DNA of 64,000 nt from Mycobacterium paraterrae (GTDB lineage: Bacteria > Actinomycetota > Actinomycetes > Mycobacteriales > Mycobacteriaceae): NCBI RefSeq assembly GCF_022430545.2, contig NZ_CP092488.2, forward strand, positions 186,001-250,000, written 5' to 3'. The position numbers and the translations under genes are program-made. The notes below the pieces were generated by a model, which was not told the origin of the DNA, did not search any database, and saw only the letters and a program-made list of their open reading frames with translations. Below are positions 33,460-43,088 of this stretch, one piece after another. Each line of letters starts with the position of its first letter. Within the stretch, counting starts at the first letter, position 1.

Positions 33460-35112
33460 TTACTTCTTCTGCTCCGGCGGCGCAGGCTTGTGAACCTGCA
33501 CCGCTTCTTTCTCCACCTGCTCTTCGTCGAGCGGCTCGACGTGCTCGTCCGGCACCACCGAGCCGCCGCCGGTCGCCGCGAAGCCCTTCTTGAAGTCCTT
33601 GATCGCGTCTTCCAGCTTCTTCTCGGTCTCTTCGCTGAGCTTCTGCGACTCCTTGATGTCGGACAGGATGCCGTCTTTGCCGCCGCGGAGGTGGTCGAGG
33701 AACTCGCCCTCGAAGCGGTGCACGTCCTCGGTGGGAACCGAGTCGAGGTGGCCACCGGTGCCGAGGTAGATCGACACCACCTGCTCCTCGACCGGCGCCG
33801 GGTGGTACTGCGGCTGCTTGAGCAGCTCGACCAGCCGTTCACCGCGATCCAGCTGCGCCTTCGAGGTGGCGTCCAGGTCCGAGGCGAAGGCGGCAAACGA
33901 CTCCAGCTCGCGGAACTGCGACAGGTCCAGTCGCAGCGAGCCGGCCACCTCTTTCATGGCCTTGATCTGTGCCGCACCACCGACACGCGACACCGACACA
34001 CCCACGTTGATCGCCGGTCGCACACCCTGGTTGAACAAGTCGGACTCCAGGAAGACCTGGCCGTCGGTGATCGAGATGACGTTGGTCGGGATGTAGGCCG
34101 AAATGTCGTTGGCCTTGGTCTCGATCACCGGCAACCCGGTCATCGATCCGCCGCCGAGCTCGTCGGACAATTTGGCGCAGCGCTCCAGCAGCCGCGAGTG
34201 CAGGTAAAACACGTCACCGGGGTAGGCCTCACGACCCGGTGGGCGACGTAGCAGCAGCGAAATCGCACGGTAGGCCTCGGCCTGCTTGCTCAGGTCGTCG
34301 AAGACGATCAGCACGTGCTTGCCGTTGTACATCCAGTGCTGAGCGATCGCCGAACCGGTGTAGGGCGCAAGCCATTTGAACCCGGCCGCGTCGGATGCCG
34401 GCGCCGCGACGATCGTGGTGTACTCCATCGCACCGCCCTCGTCGAGCGCGCGCCGCACCGAAGCGATCGTGGTGCCCTTCTGGCCGATGGCGACGTAAAC
34501 GCAGCGAACCTGCTTCTTCTCGTCGCCGGTCTCCCAGTTTTGCCGCTGGTTCAGGATGGTGTCGACGCACACCGCGGTCTTGCCAGTCTTGCGGTCGCCG
34601 ATGATCAACTGACGCTGGCCGCGCCCGATCGGCGTCATGGCGTCGATGGCCTTGATGCCGGTCTGCAGCGGCTCGGAAACGCTCTGGCGCTGCACCACCG
34701 ACGGGGCCTGGATCTCCAAGGCGCGGCGGGTTTCCGCCTTGATGTCGCCCTGGCCGTCGATCGGCTCGCCGAGGGGGTTGATCACGCGACCCAGGAATTC
34801 GTCGCCGACCGGAACCGAGAGAACCTCTCCGGTCCGCTTGACCTGCTGGCCTTCTTCGAGCTTCTCGAAGTCACCCAAGATCACCGCGCCGACGCTGTGC
34901 TCGTCGAGGTTGAGCGCCACCCCGAGAACGCCGCCTGGGAACTCGAGGAGCTCCTGGGTCATCACCGACGGCAGGCCCTCGACGTGCGCGATGCCGTCAC
35001 CGGCGTCCACGACGGTGCCCACCTCTTCTTTGGTGGTGTCGGAGGTGAAGGAGCTTACGTATTCCTCGATCGCACCCTGAATGTCGTCAGCCGAGATAGT
35101 CAACTCTGCCAT
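33460..35112 (-). CDS. atpA: ATP synthase alpha subunit
   Basis: Non-catalytic nucleotide-binding subunit of F1, 550 residues. Walker A is [10 protein letters not shown] near residue 175, and the family signature appears as [21 protein letters not shown]. The C-terminus has a mycobacterial extension of about 35 residues ([25 protein letters not shown] ... PAPPEQKK), the alpha C-tail reported to suppress ATP hydrolysis in mycobacteria. Start ATG at 35112, 39 bp after atpFH. Confidence 0.98.
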   Translation of the reverse strand: MAELTISADDIQGAIEEYVSSFTSDTTKEEVGTVVDAGDGIAHVEGLPSVMTQELLEFPGGVLGVALNLDEHSVGAVILGDFEKLEEGQQVKRTGEVLSVPVGDEFLGRVINPLGEPIDGQGDIKAETRRALEIQAPSVVQRQSVSEPLQTGIKAIDAMTPIGRGQRQLIIGDRKTGKTAVCVDTILNQRQNWETGDEKKQVRCVYVAIGQKGTTIASVRRALDEGGAMEYTTIVAAPASDAAGFKWLAPYTGSAIAQHWMYNGKHVLIVFDDLSKQAEAYRAISLLLRRPPGREAYPGDVFYLHSRLLERCAKLSDELGGGSMTGLPVIETKANDISAYIPTNVISITDGQVFLESDLFNQGVRPAINVGVSVSRVGGAAQIKAMKEVAGSLRLDLSQFRELESFAAFASDLDATSKAQLDRGERLVELLKQPQYHPAPVEEQVVSIYLGTGGHLDSVPTEDVHRFEGEFLDHLRGGKDGILSDIKESQKLSEETEKKLEDAIKDFKKGFAATGGGSVVPDEHVEPLDEEQVEKEAVQVHKPAPPEQKK

Positions 35113-35151
35113 GGCTTTTCGTTCTTCCTGCTTGTCGATGGTGTTACTGGG

Positions 35152-36492
35152 TCAGTCGGGCAACTGGGTCTGGGCCGCGGCGAGACGCGACGACAGCGTG
35201 CCGTCGATGATCTCGTCGCCAACGGAAATTGCGAGCCCGCCGAGCAGCTCTGGGTCGGTGGAGATCTGCGCTGTGACTGGGTGGCCGTAGATCCGGCTGA
35301 GCACCTCGGTGAGGCGGGTGTGCTGTGCGTCGCTGAGCTCGGCGGCTGCGCTCACCTGCGCGACGATTTCGCCACGTCGGGCCACCGCGACCTTGGCCAG
35401 TTCTTGCACGGCCTCTTCGGCCGGCCGTCCCCGGAGCAACTGGACTGTCTTGGCCAGCAGGTCGGTCGTGATCTCGTTGACTCCGGCGCCCGCGGTGCCA
35501 AGGACGTTGCGCAGCAACTGAACCCGGGCATCCGCCGGTGTCTCGTAGTCACCCAGCAAGATCGCCAGGCGTGGCTGGGTGTCGAGGATGCGCGAGAACC
35601 GGAACAGCTGCTCTTCCACCTCGTCGAGCTGGCCGGCCTTGTCCGCACGGATCAGCAGTGCTTGCCGTCCGGCCATCTCGATGGCGTCGACGAGATCGCC
35701 CTCGGCCGACCACCGTTGCGAGACCGCCGTTTTGGTCACATCCAGCGCCGGTTGGCTCACCTTGTCCGACACCAGGCGTTCGATCAGCCGGACGCGCGGC
35801 GTGGCATCCTCGCTGGGCTGCGTGAGATAGCGGGTGACAACGGTCTCCCGGTTCAGCAGTACCGCGATCGATGTCAGATCATCGGCGAGAGTTGACAACC
35901 CGTCGTCGTCGAGCCCGTCGGCAAGTTCATCGAACTTGTCCAGCAAGCTGGTCAGCGCGAGGCGGCTGGCCGAGCGCATCTTGCTGGCGACCGGAGACTG
36001 GATGTCAGCCGTTGAGGACGCCATCTCGTCGAGGTCGTCGAGGAAACGGTCCACGGTCGCCGCCTGCTGGGCCGGGTCGGCGACGTATCCGCGCACCAAT
36101 TCACTTGCCCGATGCACTGACTCGGCGCCGATGTCCTGACGCAGCTGGCGGATCAACTGCGCACGCATCAGCTCGACCTGCTTGGCGCCCTGCTGCTTGA
36201 TCCGCTCGGCGTCGCTGTCGGCTTGCGCGCGAAGCTGCTCGCCAATGCGTTTCGCGTCGTCTTGAGCCTCTTCGACCATCCGCTGCGCCTCGGCGTTGGC
36301 GTCTTCTTTGGCCTTGGCGTGAGCACGGCTGGCCTCGGCCAACCGGTCGGCGGCGGCCGAGGAGTCCGCCAACTGCTGGCGCACAGTGTTTTGCTGATCT
36401 GCCATCATCTTTTTCACCGGCGGGACGACATAGCGCCAGACCAGCAGGATGATGACGGCAAACCCGAAGAGCTGCCCGATGAATGTTGACAT
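35152..36492 (-). CDS. atpFH: ATP synthase b-delta fusion subunit
   Basis: A 446-residue fusion typical of mycobacteria. Residues 1-25 form a membrane anchor ([19 protein letters not shown]). Residues about 30-140 are a long charged coiled coil of the b-subunit type ([20 protein letters not shown]). A linker with [17 protein letters not shown] follows, and the C-terminal 180 residues are the delta/OSCP domain ([52 protein letters not shown]). The fused protein is the peripheral stalk together with the separate b subunit. Start ATG at 36492 matches the known N-terminus and length; it lies 7 bp after the atpF stop. Confidence 0.96.
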   Translation of the reverse strand: MSTFIGQLFGFAVIILLVWRYVVPPVKKMMADQQNTVRQQLADSSAAADRLAEASRAHAKAKEDANAEAQRMVEEAQDDAKRIGEQLRAQADSDAERIKQQGAKQVELMRAQLIRQLRQDIGAESVHRASELVRGYVADPAQQAATVDRFLDDLDEMASSTADIQSPVASKMRSASRLALTSLLDKFDELADGLDDDGLSTLADDLTSIAVLLNRETVVTRYLTQPSEDATPRVRLIERLVSDKVSQPALDVTKTAVSQRWSAEGDLVDAIEMAGRQALLIRADKAGQLDEVEEQLFRFSRILDTQPRLAILLGDYETPADARVQLLRNVLGTAGAGVNEITTDLLAKTVQLLRGRPAEEAVQELAKVAVARRGEIVAQVSAAAELSDAQHTRLTEVLSRIYGHPVTAQISTDPELLGGLAISVGDEIIDGTLSSRLAAAQTQLPD

Positions 36493-36499
36493 TTCGTGC

Positions 36500-37018
36500 T
36501 TACCGCTCCGAACCTGTGGCCGAGACCGAGGTGCTGATCTCGACGCCGAGGATGCGGCTCGCCAGCGTGGTGGAAATGCTTTCCACGCGTGTGCGAAGAT
36601 CCGCAGCCACGGCGTCACCCTCCCGCTTCAGTTGCTCGGCAGCGTCTTGCAGCGTCGAGGAAACCTGCTCCTCGGCCTCCCCGCGCTTCTGATCGACGAC
36701 CTTGCGGCCCTCTGCCCGAGCTTCGTCGCGAGCCGCCGATGCGTTGAGTCGAGCGGCGGATAGCGCCTTCTCGTAGTCCTCTTGCGCAGCGGCGAATTGC
36801 TCGGCCGATTTCTTGTTGTCTGCAGCCGTTTTGGTGACCATGTTTTCGCGCTCTTTGAGCACCTTCGCAATCGGCGGAACCACGAAGGTGCCGATCACGC
36901 CGAGCACGATCAAGAAGATGATCAGCACGACGAAGAAGGTGCCGTTAGGGATGAGGAAGTTGCCCTCAGCCTGGCTGGCATCCGCCAAAACCACAGCGCT
37001 AGCGCTCATGTCACCCAT
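36500..37018 (-). CDS. atpF: ATP synthase b subunit
   Basis: Peripheral-stalk subunit, 172 residues, with one membrane helix ([20 protein letters not shown]) and a long amphipathic coiled coil ([24 protein letters not shown]). It pairs with the b-delta fusion encoded just downstream. ATG at 37018 (MGDMSAS) matches the M. tuberculosis N-terminus MGEVSA; an in-frame ATG three codons later is the alternative. It lies 12 bp after atpE. Confidence 0.96.
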   Translation of the reverse strand: MGDMSASAVVLADASQAEGNFLIPNGTFFVVLIIFLIVLGVIGTFVVPPIAKVLKERENMVTKTAADNKKSAEQFAAAQEDYEKALSAARLNASAARDEARAEGRKVVDQKRGEAEEQVSSTLQDAAEQLKREGDAVAADLRTRVESISTTLASRILGVEISTSVSATGSER

Positions 37019-37030
37019 CTCGACTGTTTT

Positions 37031-37279
<249 letters not shown>

Positions 37280-37342
37280 TTATCCTCCTTGATATTTGGT
37301 AGCGGTCTACCAAGTGTGTGGTGGTCGTCGAGCCAGAACGTC

Positions 37343-38128
37343 TTAGTGGTGGTCTTCCTCCAGCTCCATCGACTGGCTGAAGTACAAGATCGTCAGCAGC
37401 GCGAAGATGAACGCCTGGATTGCGCCGACGAACAGGTCGAAAGCCTTCCAGATCGCATTCGGCGCCCACAGCACGTACGGCGGGAACAGCGCGATCAGCG
37501 CGACCAGGATGCCGCCGGCGAAGATGTTGCCAAAGAGTCGGAGCGACAACGAGATCGGCTTGGCGAGCTCCTCGACCACGTTGATCGGCATGAAGATCAC
37601 CCCGACCACCTTGGGCAGCGAGTCCCAGACGTGTCCCTTGAGCACCTTGGCGGGGTACCCCACCGGGCCGGCGCGCCAGATACCTGCGAGGTGGTAGCAG
37701 ATGAACACGAACAGCGCGAGCGCCAGGACGTAGTTGATGTCCGAGGCCGGTGGGGCGAACAGCTCCTTGGGTGAACCGCCCTCCCCACTGGTGTACTGCA
37801 CCGGCAACACCGACAGCCAGTTCGAGATCAGGATGTAGACGAAAAGCGTTACGGCCAGCGGCAATACAAACGGCGCGATGCGCATGCCGATCGCGCTCTC
37901 GATCTGGTTGCGCATCTGGATGGTGATCGCCTCGAAGAACAACTGCACGCCGCCGGGCACCCCGCTCGAGGTGACCTTGGCACGCAGGAAGAACGCCAGC
38001 GCGATGACGATGATGGCGGCGAGCCCCGCAGAGGCCACGGTGTCGAGGTTGATCGTGAGGCCAAAAAGCTCGGCCGTCTCGTGATGGCCGACCTCGATGG
38101 CGCCCTCAGCCAGCAGCATCTCAGTCAT
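37343..38128 (-). CDS. atpB: ATP synthase a subunit
   Basis: Proton-channel subunit of Fo, 261 residues with about six membrane segments. [22 protein letters not shown] carries the essential Arg of the proton half-channels, and [21 protein letters not shown] and [23 protein letters not shown] are conserved. The start ATG at 38128 lies 8 bp inside the end of the upstream atpI-like gene, so it is coupled to it. A short insertion around [19 protein letters not shown] appears relative to the M. tuberculosis sequence as I remember it. Confidence 0.96.
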   Translation of the reverse strand: MTEMLLAEGAIEVGHHETAELFGLTINLDTVASAGLAAIIVIALAFFLRAKVTSSGVPGGVQLFFEAITIQMRNQIESAIGMRIAPFVLPLAVTLFVYILISNWLSVLPVQYTSGEGGSPKELFAPPASDINYVLALALFVFICYHLAGIWRAGPVGYPAKVLKGHVWDSLPKVVGVIFMPINVVEELAKPISLSLRLFGNIFAGGILVALIALFPPYVLWAPNAIWKAFDLFVGAIQAFIFALLTILYFSQSMELEEDHH

Positions 38129-38570
38129 TGCTGTATCCAATCCCTTCACTACCGTCGGCCGCCCCGCTACGCAGCTTCTTCCATACCGGCAACGCAGTCG
38201 TGAGCACCAATAGCACCTGGAAGAGCGCCAGACCAAATACCACGCCAAGGCCGGCGGGCCGGAACACGAACGCGATCGCCAATCCGATCGTGGTGATCAT
38301 CAGCAGTCGCGTCGCCGAGTTCGCCGCCATTTTCTTCTTCAGCGGGTGCTCCTCAGCGGTGATAGCCGCTACCGAGCGCTGTACGCCGAGCGCGTTGAGC
38401 AAACCCAGCAACAGCCCCACGCCGAAGAAAACACCGACCATCGGACTGCCCAGCGACGCCGCGATGGCGACCGCGACGGCCGTCAGCACGACCGCGATGG
38501 CCAACAGGCGAAGGGGCCGGAACGCGACGGAGGGGAACACCAACGGCGCGTCCTGCGCTGGTGTAGTCAC
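38121..38570 (-). CDS. AtpI-like membrane protein, first gene of the atp operon (Rv1303)
   Basis: A 149-residue integral membrane protein with four hydrophobic segments ([74 protein letters not shown]). The position before atpB and the fold match the ATP synthase I/AtpI-type assembly factors, which help assemble the c-ring. Start GTG at 38570. Its end overlaps atpB by 8 bp. The operon promoter must lie in the 223 bp upstream, but no clear -35/-10 pair stands out. Confidence 0.85.
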   Translation of the reverse strand: MTTPAQDAPLVFPSVAFRPLRLLAIAVVLTAVAVAIAASLGSPMVGVFFGVGLLLGLLNALGVQRSVAAITAEEHPLKKKMAANSATRLLMITTIGLAIAFVFRPAGLGVVFGLALFQVLLVLTTALPVWKKLRSGAADGSEGIGYSND

Positions 38571-38793
38571 TGCAGCACCTCAGTCCTCGTTCGGGGGGAG
38601 TTGTGTGTTGCTCATTACGTGGCCCGTTGAGCGTATCGGAGCGCTTTTGCCGCACTCGCATCACCCAAGGGACTACTCCCCATTGTCGGTCGTTGGTCGA
38701 CAGGATCAGAGCTGGCTCCGACTGCCGATGGCCGGCAACCCGCGAGGTTAATTCGGGTTCTACCTGCACCGTACCACATCGGCAAGCACTCTA

Positions 38794-39984
38794 CTACTCC
38801 TCGTCGTAGACATCGTCACGACGTCGGAGCAGGGGAATCAACGTCGCGAATACCGCGATCGCGATCGCGCCTAGCATGACCGCGGCGGTGTCCCGGGGGT
38901 TGAAGAAAATGGTGCTTGCCGTGCCGAACGCGACGATGCCGACCCATAGATAAATGATCAGCACGACCCGTCGATGGGAATGGCCGATCTGCAGCAGTCG
39001 GTGGTGCAAGTGCATCTTGTCGGGGCTGAACGCGCTTCGCCCGGCCCGGGTGCGGCGCACGATGGCCAGCAACAAGTCGAGCATGGGCACGAACATCACC
39101 GCGACGACCAACAGGAACGGCGAGAGCAGAGCAAACACATCGCGGGCCCCGTAGGCGTTCTGCGAAATAGGCCCCGCGGCCGTTGTCGACGCCGCGGCCA
39201 GCATCAGGCCGATCAGCATCGAGCCGGAGTCGCCCATGAAGATCTTGGCTGGATGGAAGTTGTGCGGCAGGAAACCGAGGCAGGCACCGGCCAGCACCAC
39301 CGAGATCACCGCGGGCGGGTAAAAGAGCACGTCTCCACCGTGGTCGCGAAGCAGCCCGACCGAAAACATGCAGATCGCCAACGCGGTGATGAGCCCGAGC
39401 CCGGCGGCCAGCCCGTCGAGTCCGTCGACGAAGTTCATCGCGTTGACGATCGACACGGTCAGCGCCAGTGTCAGCAGGATCGAGGACACCTGGTCGAGCA
39501 CGATCGTGCCCACCCCGCCCAGCGGGATATAGAGGACGCTCCATGCGACGCCCATCGTCACCAGCACGCTGGCCGCGGTGATCTGGCCGGCGAATTTGGT
39601 GAGTGCGTCCAGACCCCACCGGTCGTCGATCAAGCCGATACCCATGATCAGCCCGCCCGCCAGCACCACCGCGGGCATCCCGGTCGAGTAGACGAACCCG
39701 CGGGTGAGCGCGGGAAGCTGCGATGCCAGGAACACCGCCGCGACCACGCCGATGTACATCGCCAGCCCGCCCATTCGCGGTGTCGGCGTGACGTGGACGT
39801 CGCGTTCGCGTGGATAGGCGACGGCGCCGAACCGGGTTGCCAGCTTGCGCACGGGCCCAGTGGCGAAGTAGGTGATGATCGCGGCGGTCAGTCCGACGAG
39901 TGCGAGTTCGCGCAACGGGACGCCGGCGCCGCGATCAGCCAGAGCGAGCAAACCGCCGGCGAGGTTGTCGGCACCGCTGACCAT
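38794..39984 (-). CDS. wecA: Undecaprenyl-phosphate GlcNAc-1-phosphate transferase WecA (Rfe)
   Basis: Starts arabinogalactan linker synthesis by moving GlcNAc-1-phosphate to decaprenyl phosphate at the membrane. The 396-residue protein has about 11 membrane segments. The metal/catalytic motifs are GIGLIDDRWGLDALTKF and AMNFVDGLDGLAAG, with KIFMGDSGSMLIGL, and HLHHRLLQIGHSHRRVV is the uridine-recognition loop. The N-terminus LRELALVGLTAAIITYFATGPVRK is conserved. It lies between sua5 and the atp operon on the same strand, the same order as Rv1301-Rv1302-Rv1303. Confidence 0.95.
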   Translation of the reverse strand: MVSGADNLAGGLLALADRGAGVPLRELALVGLTAAIITYFATGPVRKLATRFGAVAYPRERDVHVTPTPRMGGLAMYIGVVAAVFLASQLPALTRGFVYSTGMPAVVLAGGLIMGIGLIDDRWGLDALTKFAGQITAASVLVTMGVAWSVLYIPLGGVGTIVLDQVSSILLTLALTVSIVNAMNFVDGLDGLAAGLGLITALAICMFSVGLLRDHGGDVLFYPPAVISVVLAGACLGFLPHNFHPAKIFMGDSGSMLIGLMLAAASTTAAGPISQNAYGARDVFALLSPFLLVVAVMFVPMLDLLLAIVRRTRAGRSAFSPDKMHLHHRLLQIGHSHRRVVLIIYLWVGIVAFGTASTIFFNPRDTAAVMLGAIAIAVFATLIPLLRRRDDVYDEE

Positions 39985-40035
39985 CCGAAAAACCGTAGTG
40001 CACGGCCCTGAGATCGAAATGAGCTACCCGACCGG

Positions 40036-40689
40036 TCAGCCGGCAAGGCTTTCGGCGTCGACGCCGAGTACTTCGGCGATGCGTTCGGCGCTGACCGGAC
40101 CCGCTCGCAGGATGCGGGGTTCAGGACTGGTCAGATCCAGGATGGTCGAGGCGGACTGCTCGGCCGCGGGCCCGCCATCGAGATAGACGTCGACGAGGTC
40201 GCCTAGCTGCTGGCGCGCTTGCCCGACGTCGACCGCGGGCGGACGTCCGGAGATATTCGCGCTGGAGACGGCCATCGGCCCGACCTCGCGCAGCAGTTCG
40301 ATCGCGACCGGGTGCAGGGGCATCCGCAGCATGACGGTGCCGCGGGCGTCACCCAGGTCCCATTGCACCGAGGGCGCTTGACGGACCACCAGGCTCAGTG
40401 CGCCGGGCCAGAAAGCGCGGACGAGGTTGCGCATGGAGGTCGTCACCGTCATCGCCAGGCCGTCGATGGTGTACCAGGAACCGACCAGCACTGGCACCGG
40501 CATGTCGCGACCGCGTCCTTTGGCGGCCAGCAGTGCGGCCACCGCCGTGCTATTGAACGCATCGGCGCCCAACCCGTATACCGTGTCAGTAGGCAGAACG
40601 ACCAAGCCACCGTTCTTCACCGCGGCTGCCGCGGAAATGATTGCACGCGAACGCTGTTCGTGGTCGGTGCAGTCGAATGTCTGGCTCAT
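40036..40689 (-). CDS. L-threonylcarbamoyladenylate synthase (Sua5/YciO/YrdC)
   Basis: Makes threonylcarbamoyl-AMP from threonine, bicarbonate and ATP for the t6A37 modification of ANN-decoding tRNAs. The 217-residue protein has the YrdC signature GGLVVLPTDTVYGLGADA and the ATP-binding basic loop AKGRGRDMPVPVLVG. MAVSSANISGRPPA carries the SxxN motif. It overlaps prmC by 4 bp (ATGA) and so forms a translation-quality unit with prmC and prfA. The M. tuberculosis equivalent is Rv1301. Confidence 0.94.
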   Translation of the reverse strand: MSQTFDCTDHEQRSRAIISAAAAVKNGGLVVLPTDTVYGLGADAFNSTAVAALLAAKGRGRDMPVPVLVGSWYTIDGLAMTVTTSMRNLVRAFWPGALSLVVRQAPSVQWDLGDARGTVMLRMPLHPVAIELLREVGPMAVSSANISGRPPAVDVGQARQQLGDLVDVYLDGGPAAEQSASTILDLTSPEPRILRAGPVSAERIAEVLGVDAESLAG

Positions 40690-41537
40690 GAGCTGCCACC
40701 GCTTCGGCGCGCCGTGACGAACCGCGGCCGTCCGGTCAGATCCTTGCGTGCGACGATGTCTTCGTAACGTGCTGTCGCGCGCAGCAATTCGACGGTGGAC
40801 GACGACGTGGTGTCGTCATGTTCGACGGCGAAAAGACCGCCGGGGCGAAGCAGCCGTGCGGCCAGCGCGACGATGGCTGTGATCACCGCCATTCCGTCCG
40901 GGCCGCCGAACACGGCATGTGCCGGATCATGGTCGAGCACTTCGGGTTCGAGGTCGGCACCCTCCGGAACGTAGGGCGGGTTGGAGACCAGCAGGTCGAC
41001 CTGACCGTCGAGGTCGCTCAGCACGCCCGATCCGGTGACATCGGCGTGCAGCAATTCGACCGTGGTACCCACGGCGTTTTTCCGCGCATACTCGAGGGCG
41101 ACCTCGGAGTCGTCGACGCCGACCACCCGCGCCGCGGGCCAATGTCGCGCCAGCCCGAGCGCCAGCGCGCCCGAACCCGTGCACAGGTCTACGATCGTCG
41201 ACGGCTTCGGAATACGTTGCGCCATGGCCCATTCCAGCATCGCCTCGGTTTCCGGTCGGGGAATGAACACACCGGGCCCGACCGCCAATGTCACGGGGCC
41301 GAAGGCGGCCGTTCCGGTGAGGTGCTGCAGCGGAATTCGCCGGGACCGTTCGGCGATGGTCGCGCGGTAGCGGTCGAAGAATGCGTCATCGGGCGGGGCG
41401 AGCATCGACAGCCGGCCACGCTGAGTGCCGGCCAGATGCGCCGCCAGCTCCTCGGCGTCGTAGCGGGCGGAGTCGATGCCGGCTTGCGTGAGCAACGCTG
41501 TCGCCGAGTCGATCGCGCCACGCAGCCGGGTAATCAT
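40686..41537 (-). CDS. prmC: Peptide chain release factor N5-glutamine methyltransferase PrmC (HemK)
   Basis: Methylates the Gln of the GGQ motif of release factors. The 283-residue protein has an N-terminal helical recognition domain and a Rossmann methyltransferase domain with [15 protein letters not shown] for S-adenosylmethionine and [12 protein letters not shown], the catalytic [18 protein letters not shown] is the substrate loop. The substrate is encoded immediately upstream: the prmC ATG overlaps the prfA TGA by 4 bp. Confidence 0.96.
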   Translation of the reverse strand: MITRLRGAIDSATALLTQAGIDSARYDAEELAAHLAGTQRGRLSMLAPPDDAFFDRYRATIAERSRRIPLQHLTGTAAFGPVTLAVGPGVFIPRPETEAMLEWAMAQRIPKPSTIVDLCTGSGALALGLARHWPAARVVGVDDSEVALEYARKNAVGTTVELLHADVTGSGVLSDLDGQVDLLVSNPPYVPEGADLEPEVLDHDPAHAVFGGPDGMAVITAIVALAARLLRPGGLFAVEHDDTTSSSTVELLRATARYEDIVARKDLTGRPRFVTARRSGGSS

Positions 41538-42607
41538 GCCTGCTGCAGCCGCGCTTGCTTGTCGGCCGCCCCGAGGGCGTCGAACAGAGCGTCCAGGTCG
41601 CCGTCCAGCACCTGGTCGAGATTGTGCGCCTTGAAATTGATGCGGTGATCGGCGATCCGGTTCTCCGGGAAGTTGTAGGTGCGGATCCGCTCGCTACGGT
41701 CCACGGTGCGGATCTGACTCGCCCGGTCGGCCGACGCGTCGGCCTGCGCCTGCTCCTCGGCCAGTGCCTGCAGGCGGGCCGCGAGCACCAACATGGCGCG
41801 GGCCTTGTTCTGCAGCTGCGACCGCTCGTTTTGGCAGGTCACCACAATCCCGGTGGGCAGGTGGGTAATTCGCACCGCCGAGTCGGTCGTGTTGACGCCC
41901 TGGCCGCCCTTACCGGACGACCGGTAGACGTCGATCCGCAGATCCGAGTCGTCGATCTGCACTTCGCCCACCTCTTCGGGCTCGGGGTACACCAGCACCC
42001 CGGCGGCCGACGTGTGCACGCGTCCTTGAGATTCGGTGACCGGCACGCGCTGCACGCGGTGTACGCCGCCCTCGAATTTCAGCTTCGACCAGACGCCATC
42101 CATCGAATCGCCCTTGCTCGCGATCGTGAGCGTCGCGTCCTTGTAACCGCCTAGGTCGGAGTGGGTCTCGTCCAGCACCGTCACGGTCCAGCCGTGCCGT
42201 TCGGCGTAGCGGATGTACATCCGGGCCAGGTCCGCGGCGAATAGTGCCGATTCTTCGCCGCCTTCACCGGATTTGACCTCGAGCACCACATCGTCGGCGT
42301 CGTGCGGGTCGCGTGGCGCGAGCATGTCACTGAGCTTGGTCTCCAACTCGTCGACCCGCTTTTCGAGTTCGGTGACCTCGTCGGCGAACGATGCATCATC
42401 GAGCGCGAGTTCGCGCGCGGTCTCGAGATCGTCGCGCGCCGAGGTGAGTTGGCGGTAAGTCGTCACGATCGGGGCCAGCTGCGCGAACCGCCGACCGACC
42501 TTGCGGGCGTTGGCCGCATCGCTGTGCAGTTCGGGGTCCGACAGCTTCTTCTCGAGGTCGGCATGTTCGGCAACCAGCGCATCAATCGCTTGTCCGCCTT
42601 GGGTCAT
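41534..42607 (-). CDS. prfA: Peptide chain release factor 1
   Basis: Terminates translation at UAA and UAG. The 357-residue protein contains the GGQ hydrolysis motif ([15 protein letters not shown]) and [14 protein letters not shown], whose PVT is the codon-reading PxT tripeptide of RF1 as opposed to SPF in RF2. The N-terminal coiled coil is present ([15 protein letters not shown]). Start ATG at 42607 is preceded by AAGGAGGTG, a near-perfect ribosome site; the longer frame upstream is not used. Part of the prfA-prmC-sua5 unit. Confidence 0.97.
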   Translation of the reverse strand: MTQGGQAIDALVAEHADLEKKLSDPELHSDAANARKVGRRFAQLAPIVTTYRQLTSARDDLETARELALDDASFADEVTELEKRVDELETKLSDMLAPRDPHDADDVVLEVKSGEGGEESALFAADLARMYIRYAERHGWTVTVLDETHSDLGGYKDATLTIASKGDSMDGVWSKLKFEGGVHRVQRVPVTESQGRVHTSAAGVLVYPEPEEVGEVQIDDSDLRIDVYRSSGKGGQGVNTTDSAVRITHLPTGIVVTCQNERSQLQNKARAMLVLAARLQALAEEQAQADASADRASQIRTVDRSERIRTYNFPENRIADHRINFKAHNLDQVLDGDLDALFDALGAADKQARLQQA

Positions 42608-42643
42608 GCTCACCTCCTTGCTAAAGCTCTTCCACACATAAAG

Positions 42644-42685
42644 CGACGCCCGGCCTGCGCGATAGTCGCGACAGTCCGGGCGTCG
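42644..42685 (-). terminator. Hairpin between rpmE and prfA
   Basis: CGACGCCCGG and CCGGGCGTCG form a perfect 10-bp outer stem with a further GCGCGA/TCGCG inner pairing. It lies directly after the rpmE stop and before the prfA ribosome site. It could terminate or attenuate rpmE transcripts or stabilise their 3' end. There is no T-tract. Confidence 0.6.
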
Positions 42686-42691
42686 ATCGAG

Positions 42692-42934
42692 CTACTTGTC
42701 GGCCGAAGCTTCCTGGTCGGCGCCTGCCTTGCGCTTGCCGTACCGCTTCTCGAAGCGGGCAACACGGCCGCCGCTGTCCAAAATCTTCTGCTTACCGGTG
42801 TAGAACGGGTGGCACTGCGAGCAGACCTCGACCACGATGTGGCCGCTCTCCTTGGTGCTACGCGTCTGGAAAGTATTGCCGCAACCGCAGACCACGGTGG
42901 TCTCGCCGTACGCGGGGTGGATATCAGCCTTCAT
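42692..42934 (-). CDS. rpmE: 50S ribosomal protein L31, zinc-binding form
   Basis: An 80-residue ribosomal protein. CGCGNTF and [10 protein letters not shown] provide the four zinc-binding cysteines, so this is the C+ form used under zinc-replete conditions. The C-terminal tail ([20 protein letters not shown]) is a mycobacterial extension. Start ATG at 42934, with AAAAGGA upstream. A two-hairpin leader and an extended -10 promoter precede it. Confidence 0.97.
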   Translation of the reverse strand: MKADIHPAYGETTVVCGCGNTFQTRSTKESGHIVVEVCSQCHPFYTGKQKILDSGGRVARFEKRYGKRKAGADQEASADK

Positions 42935-42959
42935 GGTGTCCTTTTCATTAATGGGCCGC

Positions 42960-43009
42960 CGGGTCGCCAGACCCGCTGAAGATCTGACGTGAACCGGAAC
43001 CCGAACGTC
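42960..43009 (-). promoter_or_regulatory. Candidate L31 ribosomal-protein leader RNA
   Basis: Two hairpins lie in the 77-nt 5' region of rpmE. The first is GACGT/ACGTC with a 14-nt G-rich loop (42986-43009). The second is CGGGTC-TGGC-GACCCG (42960-42975), just before the ribosome site. L31 leaders that bind L31 have been described in several phyla, including actinobacteria; whether this is one needs a covariance-model match. Confidence 0.45.
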
Positions 43010-43017
43010 GGCTGACC

Positions 43018-43026
43018 ATTATGCCA
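43018..43026 (-). promoter_or_regulatory. Extended -10 promoter of rpmE
   Basis: TGGCATAAT on the minus strand combines the TGn extension with a CATAAT hexamer. The expected start of transcription is near 43011, just before the first leader hairpin. No clear -35 element is seen. Confidence 0.5.
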
Positions 43027-43088
43027 GTTCAGCCGCTACGGGACTAAACGCGCGAGCAGGCCCGGACATTCCCCCGCCGACAACCGAA

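Noticed and set aside
34315..35895. 526-codon plus-strand frame over atpA and atpFH
   Set aside because: Antisense to highly conserved ATP synthase genes; no plausible ribosome site or domain.
38571..38793. Candidate atp operon promoter TTGCCG/TAGAAC
   Set aside because: Spacing is 17 bp but the -10 lacks the final T and lies close to the wecA stop; too weak to list as a feature.
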